NCBI RefSeq assembly: GCF_020524165.1
Contig: NZ_JAIVKU010000001.1
Coordinates: forward strand, 124,001 to 188,000
Direction of reading: 5' to 3'
Length of the DNA: 64,000 nucleotides
From: Guptibacillus hwajinpoensis
Lineage (GTDB): Bacteria; Bacillota; Bacilli; Bacillales; Guptibacillaceae
Shown here: positions 58,314-64,000 of the stretch, one piece after another
Layout of the letters: each line of letters opens with the position of its first letter
Position numbering within the stretch: the first letter of the stretch is position 1
The notes under the pieces: generated by a model
What the model saw: the letters and a program-made list of their open reading frames with translations, nothing else
What the model was told of the DNA's origin: nothing
The model's database searches: none
Position numbers and translations under genes: made by a program

Positions 58314-59114
58314 TTATCTCTTAATCGTATTCGCTAGCCCCATCATTTCATCAGCCATCTTAATCGCCTGGCTCTGGAATTGGAGAAGACGCTGAGTCGA
58401 AATCATCTCTGTTGTTTCATTCGTTAGGTCTACGTTCGACATTTCAAGGTAGCCCTGTCTTGTTTTATATTCTTCACCGTCTAGCGCGACAAGCTCAAGG
58501 TTACCATTCTCTTGAAGAGAAAATTCGTTTCCTCCAACGTTCACGAGCGCCTGCGGGCGATCAATTTTAGCGATGCTGAGCTGAAACGTTTGATCATTCC
58601 CGTTGGCATCTGTCGCGACCATCTCTCCTGTATCAGAGATCGATAATTCTGATGGGTTCGTTCCAAACGTAATGGCGTTGCCATTCGGATCTAACACCGC
58701 ATTCCCACGGCTAGTCACGAGTGAAAAGACCCCGTTCTGATTCTGAATCTCAAAAGATCCGTCTCTTGTATAGTTGACGGCGTCCCCATTTTGAACGCGA
58801 AAATAGATATTCTCTCCTTCAAGCATGACATCCAAATCACGTCCGGTTTCCTTGGCAGCCCCTTGCTTATAGTTAAGAGTCGTTAAACCAACTTTCGATC
58901 CAAAGCCAACGCGAAGGTTTTGAGGTGTTTCTCTTCCAGGCTCCGCTTCTTCCCCTGTTTGATTCGCGTACGTTTGAGTTAAGAGATTTTGGAACGTCGC
59001 TTCACGGCTTTTATAGCCTGCCGTATTCACGTTTGCAATATTGTTTGCGATTGCATCCATTTTTTTTTGTGTCTGGCTAAGTGAAGAAGATGCGGTTGCC
59101 ATTTGAATATTCAA
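58314..59114 (-). CDS. flhP: Flagellar rod/hook-family protein FlhP
   Basis: A 266-residue protein of the flagellar rod/hook (FlgG/FlgF-like) family, matching FlhP of B. subtilis. N-terminal motif MDAIANNIANVNTAGYKSREATF and C-terminal MSNVDLTNETTEMISTQRLLQFQSQ are the conserved ends. The TTG at 59114 has AGGAGGG 6 nt upstream. It is the second gene of flhO-flhP. Both are thought to form part of the distal rod. Confidence 0.9.
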   Translation of the reverse strand: MNIQMATASSSLSQTQKKMDAIANNIANVNTAGYKSREATFQNLLTQTYANQTGEEAEPGRETPQNLRVGFGSKVGLTTLNYKQGAAKETGRDLDVMLEGENIYFRVQNGDAVNYTRDGSFEIQNQNGVFSLVTSRGNAVLDPNGNAITFGTNPSELSISDTGEMVATDANGNDQTFQLSIAKIDRPQALVNVGGNEFSLQENGNLELVALDGEEYKTRQGYLEMSNVDLTNETTEMISTQRLLQFQSQAIKMADEMMGLANTIKR

Positions 59115-59125
59115 TCGTAGCCCTC

Positions 59126-59947
59126 CTAGTAAACGCGACCGATATCATTGACGGCTTTGTCGATGCTTTGATCATACGTTTGTAGTACTTTTTGGTTTGC
59201 TTCATATAAGCGATAAGTGTTCAGCATATCCGTCATCGTTGTCGTCATATCTACGTTCGAACCTTCGAGGTAGCCCTGTTTCACAGCATACTCGGTGATA
59301 TTTGTTGTTTGAATATTTAGTGGCCCATCAGCTTCATCGCCTTCCCACACAAAAACCCCATTCCCTTGCTGAGTGAGATTAGTAGGGTCACCGGTGTAGC
59401 CAATCCATAGCTGCTGCTCGTTCCCATTATCCTCACGAATCGTGCCATCTTCTGTCACAGTAAACGAGTCCCCTGTTAGTTGAATCGGCTGAAGATTATT
59501 TCCGACCACTTGATAACCTTCGCTAGTTGTTAGAAATCCGTTCTCATTAACAGAAAAATTTCCATTTCTAGTATAGCGAATCGCGTTATCATCAAGACGA
59601 ACGCCGAATAAAACTAGGCCTTTTTTACCGGTTTCTGCATCGATAGGAAGATTTTCGTCGATAAGAGCCAGGTCAGTTGGTTTACTAGTTTCCTTGAGAG
59701 ATCCACTTGAAAAGTTAGGAATGCCTTCTTGGGTATAGACGCCAGTTTGGAGCGTGCCAATGGAAGAATTAGGGGTAGGTGTGTTCGTATTTCTTTCTTT
59801 CAATAAGTATTCAGGGAAGGAACGGAACGCTGCTTCACCCTGCTTGAAGCCCGGTGTTTCAGCATTTGAAAGATTATTCGTAAGGAACTGCTGCTTCCGC
59901 TCACTTGCCATCATGCCGGATGTGGCTGTATACATGCCTTTAAACAT
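59126..59947 (-). CDS. flhO: Flagellar rod/hook-family protein FlhO
   Basis: A 273-residue rod/hook-family protein matching FlhO. It has MFKGMYTATSGMMASERKQ at the start, NNLSNAETPGFKQGE, and GSNVDMTTTMTDMLNTYRLYEAN at the C terminus. ATG 59947 has a GGGAG site. The two genes face the opposite way to all surrounding flagellar genes and lie between the filament and basal-body operons. Two TATAAT-like boxes occur upstream (minus strand, around 60000). Confidence 0.9.
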   Translation of the reverse strand: MFKGMYTATSGMMASERKQQFLTNNLSNAETPGFKQGEAAFRSFPEYLLKERNTNTPTPNSSIGTLQTGVYTQEGIPNFSSGSLKETSKPTDLALIDENLPIDAETGKKGLVLFGVRLDDNAIRYTRNGNFSVNENGFLTTSEGYQVVGNNLQPIQLTGDSFTVTEDGTIREDNGNEQQLWIGYTGDPTNLTQQGNGVFVWEGDEADGPLNIQTTNITEYAVKQGYLEGSNVDMTTTMTDMLNTYRLYEANQKVLQTYDQSIDKAVNDIGRVY

Positions 59948-60064
59948 TTTTTCGCTCCCATCGTAGTACTATCGTACGTGTACCTAGAAAATTATACCTC
60001 TATTATACCGTTAAGATGTGGGAAAATTAAGTGAAAAAAGTCGTTTTTTAGGTTAAAACACTCA

Positions 60065-60093
60065 TTTACTATTATTTTTGACAATGCTATGCT
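60065..60093 (+). promoter_or_regulatory. Probable promoter of the basal-body (fla/che) operon
   Basis: TTTACT (60065-60070), a 17-bp spacer and an extended -10 TGC-TATGCT (60085-60093). A TTGACA at 60078-60083 also occurs but lacks a good partner -10. Confidence 0.6.
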
Positions 60094-60094
60094 A

Positions 60095-60113
60095 ACAATA
60101 TCGAAAATATTGT
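60095..60113. promoter_or_regulatory. Inverted repeat at the fla/che start, candidate operator
   Basis: ACAATAT and ATATTGT (7 bp each, perfect) are separated by CGAAA. The repeat begins directly after the predicted -10 and would cover the transcription start. It resembles neither a clear CodY box nor a MogR box. Confidence 0.6.
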
Positions 60114-60190
60114 CGAATGAGTATAGTTATGGCTTCAAAACCAATATTTACCTATAAAAACACATTTATACAAGGAGTGTGGAAAGCTTC

Positions 60191-60580
60191 GTGAATGTTT
60201 TTCAATCGATCCAACCGCTTGAACAAGCATTAAATGCGTCAATGGTACAACAGCGAACCATTACATCAAATATATCAAATGTTGACACCCCTAATTACAA
60301 ACGTCAAACCGTTTCATTTCAAGATAACCTGCAGGAAGCTACTAATAATCTGCAAAGCTACAAATCAAACCCCAAACACGTCCCTTTTAGTAACGAAAAA
60401 AATGGAGTACAACCCGTTGTTAAAACGGATCAAAATACAATCAATCAATCGAATGGAAACAATGTTGACATGGATGTTGAAATGGCAGAGCTTGCGAAAA
60501 ACCAGCTCTGGTACAATGCGATGGTCGAAAAGACAAATAGCCAATTCCGTGATTTACAAACCGCAATACGAGGGAGCTAA
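60191..60580 (+). CDS. flgB: Flagellar proximal rod protein FlgB
   Basis: A 129-residue FlgB, first gene of the basal-body operon. It has the rod motif ITSNISNVDTPNYKRQTVSF and NNVDMDVEMAELAKNQLWYNAM at the C terminus. The GTG at 60191 (MNVFQSI) aligns with other FlgB starts; an in-frame GTG at 60179 lies too close to AAGGAG (60172-60177). Confidence 0.92.
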   Translation: MNVFQSIQPLEQALNASMVQQRTITSNISNVDTPNYKRQTVSFQDNLQEATNNLQSYKSNPKHVPFSNEKNGVQPVVKTDQNTINQSNGNNVDMDVEMAELAKNQLWYNAMVEKTNSQFRDLQTAIRGS

Positions 60581-60585
60581 CTAGA

Positions 60586-61029
60586 ATGAATTTGTTTAAT
60601 GGATTCAATACGAGCGCTTCAGCGTTAACAGCAAATCGCCTTCGAATGGACGTAGTCTCTTCCAATATTGCCAATGCTGAGACGACGCGTTCTGAACTCG
60701 TTGATGGTGAATGGCAGCCTTATAAGCGAAAAGTAGTAGAGATCGAGGAAAACTCATTTGAAAGCAAGCTCCAAAAGGCGATGGGGAACGAGTCGTCTTC
60801 TACTGGAGTGAAAGTATCGAACATACAAGAAGATAGCGCTCCAAATAAGCTCGTTTATAATCCCGCGCATCCCGATGCGAATGAAGAAGGATACGTTGAG
60901 ATGCCGAACGTGGACATGGTGAAAGAAATGGTTGATCTGATGTCAGCTTCTCGTTCATATGAAGCAAACGTGACAGCGTTAAACGCGACAAAGAGTATGT
61001 ATATGAAGGCACTCGAGCTTGGGAAATAA
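60586..61029 (+). CDS. flgC: Flagellar proximal rod protein FlgC
   Basis: A 147-residue FlgC. N-terminal MDVVSSNIANAETTRSELVDG and C-terminal GYVEMPNVDMVKEMVDLMSASRSYEANV are the conserved rod-protein ends. It starts five bases after flgB. Confidence 0.95.
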   Translation: MNLFNGFNTSASALTANRLRMDVVSSNIANAETTRSELVDGEWQPYKRKVVEIEENSFESKLQKAMGNESSSTGVKVSNIQEDSAPNKLVYNPAHPDANEEGYVEMPNVDMVKEMVDLMSASRSYEANVTALNATKSMYMKALELGK

Positions 61030-61056
61030 GGTTCGAGCATAGGATAGGAGGATTAT

Positions 61057-61347
61057 ATGAACACAATTAGTGCACTTCAGCAGCTTCCTGCTCAGGCAAA
61101 GCCTCAAGTTTCTTCAGGAGAAGCAACCGCTGATTTTGGTCAAATGCTTCAAGATGCGATCAAGCAAGTGAACGACAATCAGGTGGCATCGGAACAAATG
61201 ACAAATAAGCTTGTCACTGGGGAAGTTCAGGACGTTCATGAAGTAATGCTTGCAGCACAAAAAGCCTCACTATCTCTTAATCTAACAGTAGAAGTGAGAA
61301 ATAAAGTGATCGAGTCATACCAGGAAATCATGCGTATGCAAATGTAG
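61057..61347 (+). CDS. fliE: Flagellar hook-basal body protein FliE
   Basis: A 96-residue FliE that connects the MS ring to the rod. The C-terminal motif VHEVMLAAQKASLSLNLTVEVRNKVIESYQEIMRMQ is diagnostic. It has an AGGAGG site before ATG 61057. Order flgB-flgC-fliE-fliF is the common Bacilli arrangement. Confidence 0.95.
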   Translation: MNTISALQQLPAQAKPQVSSGEATADFGQMLQDAIKQVNDNQVASEQMTNKLVTGEVQDVHEVMLAAQKASLSLNLTVEVRNKVIESYQEIMRMQM

Positions 61348-61368
61348 CATGTCAGGGATGGATAAGAA

Positions 61369-63000
61369 ATGAACCAACAACTAATGAAATTTAAAAGTCG
61401 CTGGAATGAAACATGGGGAAGCTATTCCACTAAAACAAAATGGCTGATTGGAGGGACGTTTCTCGTCACTCTTCTTGTGCTTCTATTCCTTGTTTTTTGG
61501 ATGTCTAAACCTAATTTAACACCTATATATTCAAATCTCACACCGACAGAAGCTGGCGAAATCAAAGGAGCAATTGAACAGAAAGGCATTCCGGTAGAAG
61601 TTTCAGCCGATGGAACGACGATTAGTGTGCCAAAAAATCAGGCCTCTGATTTAAAAGTAAGCTTAGCTGCTGAAGGCATTCCGAAAAGCGGTAATGTAAA
61701 TTACAGCGTTTTTAGTGAAAACATGGGTATGGGCATGACCGATCGTCAATTTGATGTCGTTGAACGTGATGCCATGCAAAATGAGCTAAGTTATCTCATT
61801 GAACAAATTGGCGGCATCAAGGAATCCAAAGTCATGATTACCTTACCTGCAGAAAGCGTTTGGCTAGATGAAACAGGTGAAACGGCTTCCGCTTCCGTTG
61901 TTCTAACGCGAGACCCTGGTGTGCAGCTTGATCAAGGTCAAATCACCGGTCTTTATCATCTCATCAGTAAGAGTGTTCCGAATTTGCCTGTTGAAAACAT
62001 CGTCATCATGGATCAAAACGGTACGGCGTTTGACTATGGTGAAGGGGGCGGAGATCCAACGTTATCCGCTTACCAGCAGCAAGAAGGTATCCGTAACGAC
62101 ATTGAAAAAGACATGCAACAAGAACTCCAACAAATGCTTGGCATGATTCTCGGTCAGGATAAAGTGGTTGTTTCTGTTATGGCCAGCGTCGATTTTACAA
62201 AAGAAAAGCGAACGGAAGACCTCGTTGAACCTGTTGATAAAGAAACAGGCGAAGGTATTGACATTAGTGTTGAGAAAATCATGGAATCGTATTCTGGCGA
62301 CCAAACAGCTGTGCAGGATGGCACTGGTACAGATGAAGGCGAAATTCCAAACTATAACGCAGATGATCCGAATGCCGAGGGCGACGGTTCTTACGAAAAA
62401 GTAGAAGACCGCATCAACCGTGAAGTGAATCGCATCCACAAAGAGATCGAAGAAAGCCCTTATCTCATTGATGATATTACGATTAACGTTGGTGTAGAGC
62501 CACCTGTGGCTGATGATATGACAACACTAACTGCTGCTGATATAGAAGATATTCGTACCGTACTTAAGAATGTTGTCCGTACATCGCTAAGTGAAAGTGA
62601 TGTTCCTCTAGATGATGCTGCTCTTGAAGAACGAATTTCGGTTTTTGCCAATGAATTCAAGGGGCGTGCCGATTATGAAGAGCCGACTGAAGGCATCTTT
62701 TCAACTATGATGGATAGCGTTCCGGCCTGGGTGCTTTATGCGATTGCAGGTGGAGTTGGCATTCTACTAATAGGTGGAATTTTGCTATTTTTCCGACGGA
62801 GAGGAAATAAAGTAGAGGATGACTTCATGGAGTTTGAGGAGTCTTACAGCGCTCCTGAAGATCATTATTTACCGCGTGAAGAGCGTGAAGTCGATATGAC
62901 GCCAGAGACGCTTGTTGGGAAAGACGAAATTGAAAGTCTCGCCAAAAATGATCCAGAAGAATTTGTGAAACTACTACGACTATGGATGAAAGAAGAATAG
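61369..63000 (+). CDS. fliF: Flagellar MS-ring protein FliF
   Basis: A 543-residue FliF with two membrane helices (about 25-46 and 447-469) flanking ring-building domains, and a C-terminal FliG-binding tail ending near VKLLRLWMKEE. Motifs YSNLTPTEAGEIKGAIEQ and ARVMITLP-like KESKVMITLPAESVW mark the secretin-like ring domains. Acidic stretches around residues 310-345 form the variable beta-collar insertion. Confidence 0.95.
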   Translation: MNQQLMKFKSRWNETWGSYSTKTKWLIGGTFLVTLLVLLFLVFWMSKPNLTPIYSNLTPTEAGEIKGAIEQKGIPVEVSADGTTISVPKNQASDLKVSLAAEGIPKSGNVNYSVFSENMGMGMTDRQFDVVERDAMQNELSYLIEQIGGIKESKVMITLPAESVWLDETGETASASVVLTRDPGVQLDQGQITGLYHLISKSVPNLPVENIVIMDQNGTAFDYGEGGGDPTLSAYQQQEGIRNDIEKDMQQELQQMLGMILGQDKVVVSVMASVDFTKEKRTEDLVEPVDKETGEGIDISVEKIMESYSGDQTAVQDGTGTDEGEIPNYNADDPNAEGDGSYEKVEDRINREVNRIHKEIEESPYLIDDITINVGVEPPVADDMTTLTAADIEDIRTVLKNVVRTSLSESDVPLDDAALEERISVFANEFKGRADYEEPTEGIFSTMMDSVPAWVLYAIAGGVGILLIGGILLFFRRRGNKVEDDFMEFEESYSAPEDHYLPREEREVDMTPETLVGKDEIESLAKNDPEEFVKLLRLWMKEE

Positions 63001-63010
63001 GAGGGGTTGG

Positions 63011-64000
63011 ATGAGCAGTACAGAGGAATTAACAGGAACTCAGAAAGCGGCGATCCTTCTTACTTCTTTAGGACCTGACTTATCCGTACAAACGTTTAAG
63101 CATTTATCGGAGAAAGAAATTGATCAGCTGGCGCTTGGCATCTCAGAGCTTCGAAAAGTGGAGCCTGATGAGCGAGAGGCGGTTGTAGACGAGTTCATTC
63201 AAATGGTAAAAGCGAAAGATTATATTGCTGTCGGAGGCATTGAATACGCGAGGCATATTCTTGAGCAGGCGCTTGGGGGGAAGAAGGCTGAAGAGATCCT
63301 GACACGTCTTAAAGCCAATTTAAAAGTGAAGCCTTTTGCTTTTGCTAGAAAAGCAGATCCCGACCAGATTTTAAATATTTTACAGCAGGAGCACCCGCAG
63401 ACGATCGCGCTCGTTCTTTCCTATCTTGATGCAAAGCAGTCTTCGCAAATTTTGTCATCACTACCTCAAGATAGTCAGGCAGACGTTGCTCGTCGTATTG
63501 CGCTAATGGATAGCACGTCACCAGAGGTGATTAGCCAGCTTGAGACGATTATTGAAGGGAAACTTAACGCGACGGGTTCTCAAGACTATACGTTTACAGG
63601 TGGTGTAGAAGCGATTGTTCAGGTGCTGAGCAGCGTGGATCGAAGCACAGAACGAACGATTCTCAGTTCACTAGAAAAAGATGATCCGAATCTAGCAGAA
63701 GAAATTAAGAAGCGGATGTTTGTGTTCGAAGATATCGTGACGCTTGATGATCGCTCAATTCGCCTCGTGATTAGCGAAGTGAAGGATGAAGATCTGTCTA
63801 TTGCTTTGAAAGTCGCAAGCGACGATGTGAAAGACACGATTTTCCGAAATATGTCCAACCGACGCGTCGATACAGTGAAAGAAGAGATTGAACTAATGGG
63901 ACCTCTTCGCCTTCGTGAAGTGGAAGAGGCGCAAACACGCATCGTTTCCGTCATTCGCTACCTTGAAGAAACAGGTGACGTCATGATTGCGCGCGGTGGA
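63011..64000 (+). CDS. fliG: Flagellar motor switch protein FliG (truncated by window end)
   Basis: The open frame runs 330 codons from ATG 63011 to the window edge with no stop. Full FliG is about 338 residues, so only a few C-terminal residues are missing. Visible motifs are TGTQKAAILLTSLG at the N terminus, the EHPQTIALVLSYL middle-domain motif, and MFVFEDIVTLDDRSIRLVI in the torque domain with charged residues that face the stator. AGGAGGGG lies before the start. It is the fifth gene of the flgB operon, which continues to the right. Confidence 0.95.
   Translation, partial: MSSTEELTGTQKAAILLTSLGPDLSVQTFKHLSEKEIDQLALGISELRKVEPDEREAVVDEFIQMVKAKDYIAVGGIEYARHILEQALGGKKAEEILTRLKANLKVKPFAFARKADPDQILNILQQEHPQTIALVLSYLDAKQSSQILSSLPQDSQADVARRIALMDSTSPEVISQLETIIEGKLNATGSQDYTFTGGVEAIVQVLSSVDRSTERTILSSLEKDDPNLAEEIKKRMFVFEDIVTLDDRSIRLVISEVKDEDLSIALKVASDDVKDTIFRNMSNRRVDTVKEEIELMGPLRLREVEEAQTRIVSVIRYLEETGDVMIARGG

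Noticed and set aside
1..64000. CRISPR arrays, rRNA/tRNA genes, insertion sequences, prophage
   Set aside because: I looked for regular spaced repeats, tRNA-like cloverleaf sequences, transposase motifs and phage structural genes and found none.

Overview
The window looks like one contiguous chromosomal segment of a Firmicute of the family Bacillaceae. Most proteins have recognisable Bacillus counterparts (YppC/DUF2515, AmpS, OhrA/OhrR, MhqR, YfiYZ-YfhA, YusV, YflT, FliW-CsrA-Hag, FlhO-FlhP). Base composition is moderately AT-rich, ribosome binding sites are strong AGGAGG types, and promoters fit Bacillus sigma-A, sigma-B and sigma-D consensus. A TAXI-type TRAP transporter and acidic proteins would suit a marine or haloalkaliphilic relative of Bacillus, but the species cannot be fixed from the sequence. 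I see no rRNA, tRNA, CRISPR array, prophage or insertion sequence.

Layout. 0.2-10.6 kb: a two-gene DUF3100 membrane module, DUF2515, a GAF/HD-GYP phosphodiesterase, an ATP-grasp ligase, aminopeptidase AmpS, an MsrA-MsrB fusion overlapping a renalase-like flavoprotein, a membrane diguanylate cyclase and a metallo-hydrolase. 10.8-13.1 kb: two redox-sensing modules, ohr/ohrR and mhqR/quinone reductase, each with visible palindromic operators. 13-18 kb: housekeeping and unknown genes. 18.1-22.8 kb: a Fur-box-flanked siderophore importer (yfiY, then yfiZ-yfhA-yusV-fhuF-like). 22.9-31.3 kb: amidase/EamA, radical SAM, methyltransferase, glutathione peroxidase, DUF429 and an ArAE/SLAP pair. 31.5-36.7 kb: a TAXI TRAP transporter (solute-binding protein, DUF1850, fused permease) and fumarase. 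37.2-39.2 kb: an ECF sigma factor with a C-terminal pentapeptide-repeat domain, overlapped by a C45-type acyltransferase/hydrolase gene and ended by a perfect 44-bp palindrome. 39.2-45.3 kb: stress and metabolic singletons. 45.3-47.7 kb: the pxpBAC 5-oxoprolinase operon.

47.9-64 kb is a motility region running off the right edge: fliW-csrA-VOC-hag-flaG-fliD-fliT-fliS-motA-motB-fliL-flgM-flgN-flgK-flgL, then flhO-flhP on the opposite strand, then the start of the basal-body operon flgB-flgC-fliE-fliF-fliG. Three close matches to the sigma-D promoter (TAAA-N15-GCCGATAA) precede hag, fliD and flgM. The hag leader has two CsrA-like GGA sites. The FliW-CsrA-Hag translational loop and the FlgM-sigma-D transcriptional loop are therefore encoded side by side with stator, hook-filament and basal-body genes that are scattered in B. 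subtilis.

The most unusual items are the ECF-pentapeptide fusion with its hydrolase partner, the 44-bp palindrome, the inverted repeat at the presumed start of flgB transcription, the alternative-pairing leader of msrAB, a long imperfect inverted repeat before the TRAP operon, and the DUF3100 pair. All functional statements come from reading the sequence; no database search was possible.
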